Source: Yarrowia lipolytica (lineage: Eukaryota; Ascomycota; Dipodascomycetes; Dipodascales). Taken from it: a stretch of DNA of 64,000 bases. This document shows, in pieces, positions 20,426-30,382 of the stretch. The DNA lies in NCBI RefSeq assembly GCF_001761485.1, contig NC_090773.1, positions 930,001 to 994,000 on the forward strand. The letters run 5' to 3'. The position numbers were made by a program, and so were the translations under genes. Numbering within the stretch: position 1 is the stretch's first letter; each line of letters starts with the position of its first letter. Below the pieces are notes generated by a model. It had not been told where the DNA came from. It saw only the letters and a list, made by a program, of their open reading frames with translations, and searched no databases.

Positions 20426-21583
20426 ATGTCCATGATCAACATCAGACGAGATAACCCCGACCCCTTCTACCGGTACAAGATGCCTGCCATCACCTCCAAG
20501 ATCGAGGGTCGAGGTAACGGTATCAAGACTGCCGTGATCAACGGTTCTGACGTTGCCCGAGCTCTTAACCGACCTCCTTCTTACGTCATTAAGTACTTTG
20601 GTATCGAGCTTGGAGCCCAGACCCAGATCTCCGAGGACAAGGACCGATACCTGGTCAATGGTCAGCACGACGCTGCCTCTCTGCAGGACACTCTGGACGG
20701 TTTCATCAACCGGTTCGTGCTCTGTGAGGCCTGCAAGAACCCCGAGACTGAGCTCATCATCACCAAGAACGGAGACATTACCCGAGACTGTAAGGCCTGT
20801 GGTAAGCGAACTCCCGTGGACATCCGACACAAACTCGCCACCTTCATCGTCAAGAACCCTCCCTCGCAAGCCAAGGGTAAGAAGGGTGCTGCTGGAGCTG
20901 CCTCCAACACCTCTGCTCAGGCCCCTGATGTGGACGACAACGAGGACGGCGAACCCTCTGACGACGAGCTGACCAAGCGAATCAACGCCGAGGCATCCGA
21001 GCTTCCCGCCGCCGCTACCCGAGCCGACGACGATACCTGGACTGTCGACACTTCTGCCGAGGCCGTTGCTGCCCGACAGCGAGAGGTCGAGCAGGGTGTT
21101 GCCGGCATCGCCCTGGAGGAGAACGATGCCTACACCATCTTTGGAGAGTGGTGTTCCGAGGGTGAACCCAGCGACGTGGAGATCTACAAGAAGGCCATTG
21201 AGCTGGGTATTTCTGACGATTCCAAGACCGTCCAGGTTCTGCCCCAGGTCATTTTCGACAAGGACATTGTCAAGCAGATTGATGAGCACAAAGGTCTGCT
21301 GACCAAGATTGTGGCTTCCGACGAGCACGAAAAGGCCTTGCTTGGTGGTATTGAGCGTCTCGTTGGCCTTACCCACCCCGATCTCATCCCCGCCGTGCCC
21401 AAGATCCTTTTCAAGCTCTACGAGCTCGATCTCGTGTCCGAGGAGGTGGCCAAGAAGTGGGGAACCAAGGTGTCCAAGCGATACGTCGACAAGGAGACCT
21501 CCAAGAAGGTGCGAAAGGCTGCCAAGCCGTTCATTGACTGGCTCGATGAGGCTGAGGAGGAGTCTGACAGTGATGACGAGTAA
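20426..21583 (+). CDS. TIF5: Translation initiation factor eIF5
   Basis: The 385-residue protein is the GTPase-activating factor for eIF2 in the scanning initiation complex. The N-terminal domain starts INIRRDNPDPFYRYKMP, with Arg16 aligning to the catalytic arginine finger (Arg15 of yeast eIF5). A four-cysteine zinc ribbon follows (C100, C103, C122, C125). A charged linker at about 150-235 leads to the C-terminal W2/HEAT domain (about 235-385), which ends in the acidic aromatic motif DWLDEAEEESDSDDE that binds eIF2-beta and eIF3c. Length is like the yeast protein (405). The start is the first of two nearby in-frame ATGs and has a good context (A at -3). The opposite-strand frame is a shadow. 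Confidence 0.96.
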   Translation: MSMINIRRDNPDPFYRYKMPAITSKIEGRGNGIKTAVINGSDVARALNRPPSYVIKYFGIELGAQTQISEDKDRYLVNGQHDAASLQDTLDGFINRFVLCEACKNPETELIITKNGDITRDCKACGKRTPVDIRHKLATFIVKNPPSQAKGKKGAAGAASNTSAQAPDVDDNEDGEPSDDELTKRINAEASELPAAATRADDDTWTVDTSAEAVAARQREVEQGVAGIALEENDAYTIFGEWCSEGEPSDVEIYKKAIELGISDDSKTVQVLPQVIFDKDIVKQIDEHKGLLTKIVASDEHEKALLGGIERLVGLTHPDLIPAVPKILFKLYELDLVSEEVAKKWGTKVSKRYVDKETSKKVRKAAKPFIDWLDEAEEESDSDDE

Positions 21584-22369
21584 ACGGTGCATTTGGTGCC
21601 AACTGACAAATAGAGGATAGACCTCAAGCATGTAGCATATGTACGGAAGCGAGCAACCAGCCGTCGGCGAGTTGCGAGCGGACAACAACCAACAGTGACT
21701 AGCCCTAGGCGAGTGCACGACAGTATGTATAAATAAAATAAGAGTGACTTGTGAGTAACAGTGGGCGACATCATCTACTACCAGTGGTATAAGTAGCGAA
21801 CGAGCTGTATGCGAGAGATTGACAGTATTCAGGGAGTCGAAGTAGGCAGACTGCAACCATTACCGATCTTGTCTTAGGTGAGTGAATAACGGTAAGTGAA
21901 TGGGGAAAATGGTAGAGTGGACACACAAATCACTTGTAGTGGCAGTTACGAGGTGAGTGAACAACTGGATCGTGTGAAAAACACTCGTATAGTTCGTTAC
22001 ACTAGAGGAATGGCGGCTCCAACACATCTGTGGGTACCAAAACCGTCTTAGATTGTCTCCTGACGATATCAACATCGACATCATCTCATCAACACATACA
22101 ACAGATGTGTTGGCTGGATCACGCCTCGCAATCACTCCATCACTCCACTCTATGTTTTACGTATATATCGTACATACACCTGTAATGTGATTCTAGAAAC
22201 TTTCTCCGAGTCTGTCCAGATGATCTTTCTCCTCCAACACTCAATACACACTCTGACACCCCATTAAGACGCCATTGATTGTACATACTGTCCATCTATA
22301 ATATTTTTGCTCAGCGAGTGTCTATGCAACTTTTTTCCATCGACCGTTCTCCATCTCCCAGCTAGATAG
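21584..22369. other. Spacer after TIF5
   Basis: This 790-base spacer lies between the convergent TIF5 and hypothetical genes. GTGAGTGAA-like words recur near 21880-21960, but no matching acceptor or coding segment was found. Nothing else is seen. Confidence 0.5.
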
Positions 22370-23497
22370 TCAATCTTCCGTGAGTCCTCTTTTGACAAGC
22401 TCGGCAAATCTGCTCTGCGAAATGCCAGAGCCTTCACAGAGTCTTTTGAGCGACCGAATCGACTCAACCACATGAGCCTCGGTGGGGGTATCTTTAATCA
22501 CGGGCTCGTCGCCACCAACCGCTGTCTCCACCTTGTCGTAAGCTGCATAGTAATCGTCTTCCCCTCCGTCATCACCGGTGACAGTTTTGTTGTCAGTGTC
22601 CAGTTTTGGAATGGCCACCCCCTTGATAGTTGTCTGATCCGCAAATGCATTAATGTCGTCAATGTCCATAGCGTCTACAATGGCGCCTTTTCCCTCGTCG
22701 TCCTCCTCTTCCTCCTCCTGGCCATACATATTCCAGTAATCGTCATCTGAGCTGGAAGAGGCGTTAGGACTCTTTGTGGTTTGCTCTGCCTTTGTATGCG
22801 TGCTCTGCGGCGGCGAGGGCACAGATTGAGACGTCGAGAACCGTTCCTCGGCCTCAGAGACCGAGTCGTATCCCATGGTTCGTTCTCCACCCTGGGGCGC
22901 AAGAAGGAAGTCATGCAAGAGCCATTTCTTCTCTTCGGGGACCCACACAAATCGGATTTCAATCTGCTCCTTGTTTCCCAGGTTCTGAACAAGACATCTG
23001 GCATATAGACTCTCGGGGTCGAGTCTCACAAATCCATGTTGCACCAGTGAGAACCGGAACTGTCTTGCCACACGCACCACTTGGGTGATGATGTCAGTTT
23101 CTGGGTTCTCGGATGACACGCCCCATGTCAGGTCGTCCAGCCACGGTGGGTAGCTGTCGATGTAGTCACCTGGCACGTCTCCATTGTCGCACAGAAAAGA
23201 AGATCGTTTGGAAGAGGCGCCTGAAGAGGCACCAAAGGATAGTTTGGTTCGCACCAGTGGAGCCAAAAGAAACAGCAGGTCGGACTTGGGTTTGGTCACC
23301 ACCTCGATCTTGTCTTCATACCGGTCTCCTAGAGCCTCGAGGTTCTGATATTCCAGGATCGCTGCGCGGATCTGCAACAAAATTTGGTGGACCAGCTGGG
23401 CGGCGTCGGGGACGGGAATGGCAACTTCTGAGGCCATGGTCGGATTTGCGGGCGGGTTATCTTTGTTGTGAGTGTGTTTCGAGGCGTTTTCGGCCAT
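22370..23497 (-). CDS. Conserved-looking hypothetical acidic protein
   Basis: The frame gives 375 residues. The first 220 residues look folded: a helical start (PDAAQLVHQILLQIRAAILE), a hydrophobic segment SDLLFLLAPLVRTKLSF, and beta-rich stretches around QFRFSLVQHGFVRLDPES and QIEIRFVWVPEEKKWLLHDF. The second half is acidic and probably disordered, with two DDxYW/DDYYxxY-like motifs (DDDYWNMYG at about 250, EDDYYAAYD at about 310). It closes with a short helix, VVESIRSLKRLCEGSG. No signal peptide or membrane span is present. I do not recognise the family. The first ATG (G at -3) is taken; a second in-frame ATG 20 codons on (MASEVAIP) is possible. Confidence 0.75.
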   Translation of the reverse strand: MAENASKHTHNKDNPPANPTMASEVAIPVPDAAQLVHQILLQIRAAILEYQNLEALGDRYEDKIEVVTKPKSDLLFLLAPLVRTKLSFGASSGASSKRSSFLCDNGDVPGDYIDSYPPWLDDLTWGVSSENPETDIITQVVRVARQFRFSLVQHGFVRLDPESLYARCLVQNLGNKEQIEIRFVWVPEEKKWLLHDFLLAPQGGERTMGYDSVSEAEERFSTSQSVPSPPQSTHTKAEQTTKSPNASSSSDDDYWNMYGQEEEEEDDEGKGAIVDAMDIDDINAFADQTTIKGVAIPKLDTDNKTVTGDDGGEDDYYAAYDKVETAVGGDEPVIKDTPTEAHVVESIRSLKRLCEGSGISQSRFAELVKRGLTED

Positions 23498-25346
23498 TTC
23501 AGCGTATTTTCAGTGGTGAGAAGGAGACTGTAAGCACTTCTTCGCTGTTGAGCTAATGTTGGGACATATTTCAGAAATATTACGGCTTGGTAAAAGTTAG
23601 TCCAGTTGAAAACATCTACAAGTGACAAAAAGAAGGGCAAATATAAACGACCATGTGGTGCAATCATGTACACTTGCAATGATCCAGGCAGTAAATGGCA
23701 CACGTATCATAAATCGTGCACAGTACCTGCTTCTGTGCATGTCCGTATCACCTCCATGTCCGTTCCCTGTAGTCAGTGCGGCGTGTACAGCACGTCTACC
23801 GATTCAGGAAGACGCTCCGGATATCGAACCCAGAATGCGGCCAAGTGTTTCAGCTTGAGTTTGGGGGGGAGTGTAAAATGCCTGGCTGAACCATTGCACC
23901 CCCCTTATAAAGAGGAGTAGTGTGGATACCACAGCTTGCATGTAATATCTACAGACACAGAAACACTCGCATTCTGCTCTCCGCAACTAGCTCAATCTTT
24001 CGGCGGTCTCGTTGATGTGCAGCAAGGGTAGCGCGTTTCTGAAACAAGAGCACATCGGGCACCAGGGGCACCAGGGGCCAGCACAACCTAAGCACCTAAT
24101 ATTATTTGCCGTGCAAGAGTATATGGTGGCCTGTCAAAGTCCTTATCTAAGCAGGCTGGAGTGCTGGATACTTCAAGGTAGGGAAAATAGATGATTCGAA
24201 ACGTATTGCACTTTCCAGATTCGCCACAGCGTTTCAGTAGAGGTCAGTATGGGGACTATCATCCTGTATACTCTGATCCCAGAAGTTATACAGCGTCGTG
24301 AAGATCTATGGTAGCTTAGCAGCAGATGAAAACAGCGGAAACGCAGGTCACGTACCCGTCGATACGACGTCTTTTCAGGCACAGAAAGGGTCCAGTTACC
24401 ATACTTGTGTTATAGTCGCATTTGCAATGTTTCCTATAATGTGTTTCTCTGTTCTTTCACCTGTTCTTGAAGGGTGAAACATTTGAACAATAGTTGAGAA
24501 TGCCAAGTATTACCCGTTATTAGTTAACAAATTCAGAGAACGTTTCTCACCAAATGAGAACACCGTCTCTTGCTGTTCACCGAGGCAAGTGGTACCAAAG
24601 CAAGTGATTGAACCCCATCTGTCGACTCGTGATTCTACATTGATCAGTATTATACAAACAGATCTGCCCTTTGGACAACGTGAAATCTGAATCTCGTATA
24701 CTTACTGTAGTCACTAGTAGCCTATCAAGCCTGGCCACCCATATCCGCACAATAGACCACCTCAATTGGTCGTCTAAAATCCGATCTTCTCAAATAAACG
24801 ACATCAACCCACTAAACCAACCTTCTAGAATCCTTCTCCGTTACCCGTTTTCCATTACCTCTATTGTTCATAAAGTCGTCTAATATACTAAGTCTTACCC
24901 ATATAGGTCACACTGCACCTCCGACACAACCAATATCCCACCTAAACCACCCCCAACGGACAAGATAACACCATTAATATCATCCTGGAACTTATCTTCT
25001 TTCACTTGCTTTCTCTAAAGACCAATTGCTATCACCAAAACGGGATACTTAACTACATATTGTGCATGGTGTGCGCACTACCTCCAAACAGCACCTCAGG
25101 TGGATCGACAGAAGATCCTTACTAATCTTTCACCTGCGCAGATGTCCATTGGTTGCTCTGAGATACTCGAGAGATAGTGATACTGCTCATACTTGTACTA
25201 CAATTCTACGGCTACTGTACAAGTACAAGTTCTCTCTCTTCGTTTTATCATATTTTGGGATACCTGCCAGTGTATGTACTTTAATTAATATATTAGGGAT
25301 GTACACATGTAGAAAGAAACACCTCTCTGAGGAATAAATATTGCGC
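23498..25346. other. Spacer, nothing recognised
   Basis: This 1.85 kb spacer separates the hypothetical gene from the 3' end of ECM33. It is AT-rich, with CTTGTAC/GTACAAG words near 25186-25230. A tRNA B-box-like word on the minus strand near 23820 has no matching A-box or acceptor stem. No gene is supported. Confidence 0.5.
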
Positions 25347-26651
25347 TTAGAGCAAGTGGATGAGGATGGCGGCACCAGCACCGAAGCCAGCGACGATCTC
25401 GGCGCCTCGCAGAGTGTTGGCGGAGTTCTTCTTGTCGCCGTCCTTCTTGGCGGAAGAGCCGGAGGCCTGAGCAGAAGAACCGGCAGAGGTGCCGGCGGAG
25501 CCAGAGGAGCCAGCAGAGCCGGTGGCGGAAGAAGAGGCGGAACCAGAACCGGAGGTGGCGGAGAGGGCAACGGAGGTCTGGGACTCCTTGGCGGAGCACT
25601 GGTAGGAGTCTCCCTGGATGTCACCGTTGGAGTGGGCGTCGTTCCAAGAAGAACAGTTGAAGCCGGAGTCGTTGGACTCAACGTCAACACCGCCCTTGAC
25701 CTGGTTGAGCTTGGGGAGGGTGGCCTCGGAGAAGTTACCAAGCATCTCAATGGCACCAGCGACGGACTTGACCTTGGGGAAACCGTCGACCTTTCGGAGC
25801 TTGGTGTTGTTGGCGACCTGGAGACCACCGCCAATCTCCTCGAGCTCGGGGACCTTGAGGTCGGTGAGCTCAGAGTTGGACACAAAGAAGATACCACCGC
25901 CAACCTTGGTGAGCTGGGGCAGAGAGATGTTCTTGATGGTGTTGTTGACGTAGCCGATGGAGTTGTTGACGTAGGTCAGGTTGGGCATGTCGGCCTTAGA
26001 GACACCTCGGAAAGAGATGTTGGCGGCCCACTGCAAGCTGTCAAACTGGGCCTCGAGGCCGGGGGCGTTGTCGGAGATCTGGAGCGACTCGGTCACGTGC
26101 TGGAGTCCGAGGGCAATCTGCTTGAGGTATCGGTTGTTGTTGATGTTGACCTCACCGACGTCGACGACGTTGATGCCCATGAGCTCCTTGATGGAGGTGT
26201 CGGAAATGACGACAGAGGTGGCGTTGTTGACACCCTGGTTGAGCTGCATAACGTCGAGGTTGGGCAGGGTGATCCACTTGAGGTTTCCGACGGCCTGGAG
26301 GGCGGGGAAGGAGAGGGTGGACAGACCGTTAAGCACCTGGAGGTCGAGGTCCTTGCCGACGGAGGTCAGCTTGGGGGCGGTCAGTGAGTTGAGGGTAGAC
26401 AGGTTGTTGGCCTTGAGGGAGCCGGTGATCTCCTCGATTCCGTCAATGGAGAGCACGCCGGCCTCACCGGTGATTTCGATGGAACCATCGAGCTTCTTGC
26501 AACCAGCAATCTTGTCGAGGTCCGACTGGGACTGGACCTTGATGTCCTGAGAGCAGCCGGACTGCTGAGAGGAGGATGCAGAGGTGGTGGCGGAGGACTG
26601 GGCAGAGGCCAGAGCCACGAGGGCGGCCAGAAGAGCGTGGGAAAACTGCAT
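25347..26651 (-). CDS. ECM33: GPI-anchored cell-wall protein, Ecm33/Sps2 family
   Basis: The 434-residue protein starts with a signal peptide (MQFSHALLAALVALASAQ) followed by a short Ser/Thr stretch. A receptor-L-like leucine-rich repeat domain spans about residues 32-345, with repeated LxxVxGxL motifs and several N-glycosylation sites (NNLS, NNATS, NLTY, NFSE). A Ser/Ala/Gly-rich spacer then leads to a GPI signal: a small-residue region around KKNSANTLRG and a hydrophobic end, AGFGAGAAILIHLL. Ecm33-type proteins sit at the plasma membrane or wall and are needed for wall integrity and mannan layering. The start is the ATG of the signal peptide; 29 codons of open frame upstream belong to the leader. 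No intron is seen, unlike the yeast gene as I remember it. Confidence 0.92.
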   Translation of the reverse strand: MQFSHALLAALVALASAQSSATTSASSSQQSGCSQDIKVQSQSDLDKIAGCKKLDGSIEITGEAGVLSIDGIEEITGSLKANNLSTLNSLTAPKLTSVGKDLDLQVLNGLSTLSFPALQAVGNLKWITLPNLDVMQLNQGVNNATSVVISDTSIKELMGINVVDVGEVNINNNRYLKQIALGLQHVTESLQISDNAPGLEAQFDSLQWAANISFRGVSKADMPNLTYVNNSIGYVNNTIKNISLPQLTKVGGGIFFVSNSELTDLKVPELEEIGGGLQVANNTKLRKVDGFPKVKSVAGAIEMLGNFSEATLPKLNQVKGGVDVESNDSGFNCSSWNDAHSNGDIQGDSYQCSAKESQTSVALSATSGSGSASSSATGSAGSSGSAGTSAGSSAQASGSSAKKDGDKKNSANTLRGAEIVAGFGAGAAILIHLL

Positions 26652-29600
26652 TTTCTTTTCGTGGAGGAAAGTAGCCGACAGGAGCAAACGAGTGTGGTGG
26701 GAGGGAAAAGGACACAAATAAGAGAGAAGCTGTGACAAGTTTGGGAGGGAGGAGACGGGGGCTGGTTTTAGGCTTTTAGCCTTTTAGGCTTTTTATGGTT
26801 CAGTGATCATTGACTTTGTTGTGTGTACCCGAATTTGGGGGCTGGTTGTCTAGGTGACGAGGAGGGGGGAGGCTACGGGTTCCAATAGGGTCCGTCTAAG
26901 GCGAGTAACTGGCAGATTTTGGCCTGAAAAAAGAGGTTGCGGCGCCCTATATGCCAATCGCTATCCATCTAACATCTTTGGCAGCCCTGGTTGTCCGCTC
27001 TACGGCCCCGATTTGCACGGACTGCCACTGCCTACCCCTAGGAACACGTGAAGTCTATTTGGCAAATCTATCCTTGTCTCACCTTGTTTGCACAAAGTCT
27101 GTTTTTGCACGACGCGGACCAAGGCTGTCTGCACACACCTAAACACGGGCAGGGCTCGCATGGGCTGAGCAATGGGGCAGCGGCTTCTTCCTTTCTGGGC
27201 CGAGCCACGAGCCCTCCAGACGGTCTGCCTTGCGCCGTTGCCCGAAATCCCCGGTCTCCGTCTCGCTACAGGTAGTGTAGGCCGTTGCTACAGTCAAACG
27301 CGTGGCGTGGTTGCGGCTTGTTGCGGCTCGGAACCGAGACCTAAAAATAGCCCGGCTCAGGAATGGTAAAACGGGAGTGGAGCCATTAGACTTTGGCCTG
27401 GAAGAACCAGTGCAACCAAACCCACCACTACTGTACGTACGAGTAGGCAAAGTTACCCGGGCGACGAGAGACGGGTCCAAAAAAAACGAAAAGAACGAAA
27501 CGACAAGAAGAAAAAAGCGGCATTAATGCGAGCAGTTTTAGTGCAAGCCGTTATGCGACATGGCAAGAGGTGACATTGGCGTAGTTGCGTTATCACGAGA
27601 GCACACAACAACAATACTACAGCACTGTACCAGAGTCTTGCCCTGCCTGTGGTTGCACCTGATTACTCCACCTAAATATATACCTCCAATCTTATGTGGA
27701 GTAAGTCGCACAATATATAACCAATATACGAATCAATAAAAGAGCATATTGAGGGCGTGGATGGAGATCAATGTTTAAATCTGCTGAGAGCGCTCGCTTG
27801 AAGCCAACTGTATATTTGTGCGCCAGACCTACGAGTACCGTACATTGTAGTCGTACTGTACGTTATACCGGCCGGGCCAGTAACCCTGAGGCCGTTCTTA
27901 CGTTTTTTGCCCCAGAACATTGCCTTTGGAGGTGGGCTAAAAGAAAAAGTCCACCAACTCAGACCTCAATATCGCAAACCATGGTTTCAAAAGTAAACAA
28001 TTTATCTATATTAAGCTACAACACAATATATAGATTAAACGTGAGCGAATTGTGGGCCAGAAAGAGTGGTGACAATTGCCCACTTGCAACAAGTGTGCCA
28101 ATACCCTGCCACCGCCGTACAAGTGGTGGTTTCAATCGTTAATATTTCCACTGGCGCTCGCACAAGTTGCACTTTTCGTTGACGCTAAGCTTGGAATGTG
28201 CTCCCCAGCTGTGGTTCCATGCCACTGTTATGCGCCACGCAGTGTAGGAATGTTAGCCGTGTGATACATTTACGAGCTGGGCGCTGATGATGTGATGCTG
28301 CGATATATCCGGGAAGATTGTGGGAGGTGTTTTGATGCCTTGGAGACACGCATAGGCGCCAACCAGGCACCAAGTACGCACCAAGAACATGTCGTACGTA
28401 CCTCTTTGTCTCATTATCGTCACATTCCTCTCCATCGTGTGCTCACTGTTTACAGAGCACTGTCTTACATCAGCATCAACAACTGCGCCGAAAGCGTCCG
28501 AGCCTGAGAGTCTCACAAGGTTGGTTGTCTTCACGCCCGCAAACAAAACAATAACACCAACAAAACACCATGCAAGATTCTTGCTCCTCCGTTTATCACA
28601 TCACCGTTGGAAACGGAATTAGAGCCGGCTTGGAGTATCTTGTTTAGCCCAACCTTAGTGCTGGAATGAAACCAAGACCCCCAAACAACCCAGGCACAAA
28701 GATAAAGGACGGGAACGATCGTCGGAGCAGTCACGTGAGTACAAAGCCCCCGTGTAGGCTGAGCTCCGCATCCCGACGATTACCCCGTCTGATCGGCGTT
28801 TCCAGGGGGGCAACACTGCGGGAGGCAGCAACACCAGCGGTTGTCATAGCAGCGTGGAGAGCAGTCGACAGTAACAATCCAGCGCATAGGCAGCTGATCT
28901 GAAAAGTTGGTCTAATTACGAATCGTTTAGAATATGTACTTGTGCAGTGACCTTGTATTCTACAAGCACTCCCCCCGAAGTATCTCAGGCGTGCTGGATC
29001 ACGGTGTTTACAAGTGCATACTGGTTGAGTCGCCCCTATGGTACCAATACTCCACTGACGCACACAAGCCTGTCACTGTCTCCACCTGTCTCCACCTGTC
29101 TCCACCTGTCTCCACCTGTCACTGTCCCACCCGTCACTGTCCCTCCCGTCACAGTTCACACAAGCTCGGATACTCGTACAAGTACTTGTACTCACCGTGA
29201 CAGCCGGATATAATATTGACACAGGGCGCGAACGCGTTGTTCGACACCCCTGCGTGAATCTGGGAGTAGTGTGACTTAAAAGTAACCCATGGTGGCAGTA
29301 GATCATTGGACTAGTGACATGTATTTGTACAAGTAATTAGTTAGTCACAGCCTAGACAAGTAGTGTGATGGTTGCGGCAATAAATACGCACTATTATCTC
29401 GGCTCAAAGTCGACTCTTTCATATACTCGACCCGTCACATGTTCCCTTCTCTCATAATCACAAGCATCTCTCTTGTTTGTTTTCAACATCCTCCCTCGCC
29501 TCCCTCCCAAACATACATAGTCTCTCACCCCTTTCCACACAATGGCAACCCCTGCATATCTCACACACGATCAAAACACTTTTCGTCCAACAAGAGAACC

Positions 29601-30382
29601 GATGGCAAACTCTGTAGCCTCTGACAAGCCAACTGCTCATCACCTCAACTCGCCCTTCTTTGCCTTCTGAAACACCTCCTTGTGCTGGCACTCTTCCCTC
29701 CCCCCTTGTCTCTCTCCTTCTCTTGTACCCGGACATTGTTCCTCTCTTGGCACGCTGCAACAAGCATACCAGACGCGAAACTCCATCGTGAACAGAATGT
29801 CAATCATCTAGCGGGGGCTTGGCACGCGTCCCAGCTCTCTTTGTCCAGAGTCATTATCTCGTAGTACTACAAGCAAGTAGCTAGTGCCAGGTATGACCAC
29901 AACTAGTCACATTCCTTGTATGTTTGTTGACGTCACTGAGACCACTGCTACAACTAGCCCCAATCCCTCCCCCCCCCGTACAAGTCAGACCCAATACCGG
30001 CCTTTAAGCTACGTTCTAATATTTCACTATATACGTAGAAACACGTCCCTTCTCCCCTTTTCTTTCGTAACTTCAGACCCCTTCCATCCCCGGAATCTTC
30101 TCCGAAACCATCATTCATTTTCATTCTCGAAACACAATAATTAGCGTAAAACACGTAGTAAACTCAAGCCTAAAAACGCGTCTACAAACGTGTTATAATA
30201 ACTCCCACGCTAACCGAATCCCGCTCCATCTACAAACAAACACTAGCCTGCCTTGAGATTTGGGGCTAATGCTAGCCCTGGTATCGTATGTTATGGGTAT
30301 CGTGGTGTCATGGACATATATCATATCTCGGCGGTAATCACAGGTATCCCATCGAAGGTATCGCCTCTAACCGTAGTCGCAA
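26652..30382. other. Long spacer, ECM33 upstream side
   Basis: This 3.7 kb stretch contains no gene I can support; its open frames lack ATG starts or protein character. It holds a 10-base tandem repeat at 29081-29120 followed by related CCCGTCACTGTCC units to about 29150, and a palindromic word GTACAAGTACTTGTAC near 29173-29190. C/T-rich tracts near 29440-29760 resemble promoter pyrimidine tracts, but no gene follows them on either strand. Confidence 0.5.
29081..29120. repeat. 10-base tandem repeat
   Basis: Four exact copies of TCCACCTGTC occur in a row, preceded by a related TCACTGTC and followed by diverged units (ACTGTCCCACCCGTCACTGTCC). It is a small minisatellite in a spacer with no known role. 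Confidence 0.8.

Noticed and set aside
20264-21856. A 530-codon minus-strand frame across TIF5
   Set aside because: It is a shadow of the biased TIF5 codons, with L/V/G-rich low-complexity content.
23815-23880. tRNA B-box-like word (GGTTCGATATCC on the minus strand)
   Set aside because: There is no A-box at the right distance and no pairing acceptor stem upstream, so it is not a tRNA gene.
25341-26387. A 348-codon plus-strand frame across ECM33
   Set aside because: Antisense shadow of ECM33. Its Gly/Val/Leu content mirrors the sense codons.
29081-29151. Short tandem units considered as a CRISPR-like array
   Set aside because: The units are only ten bases, directly abutting and without unique spacers, and the genome is eukaryotic.
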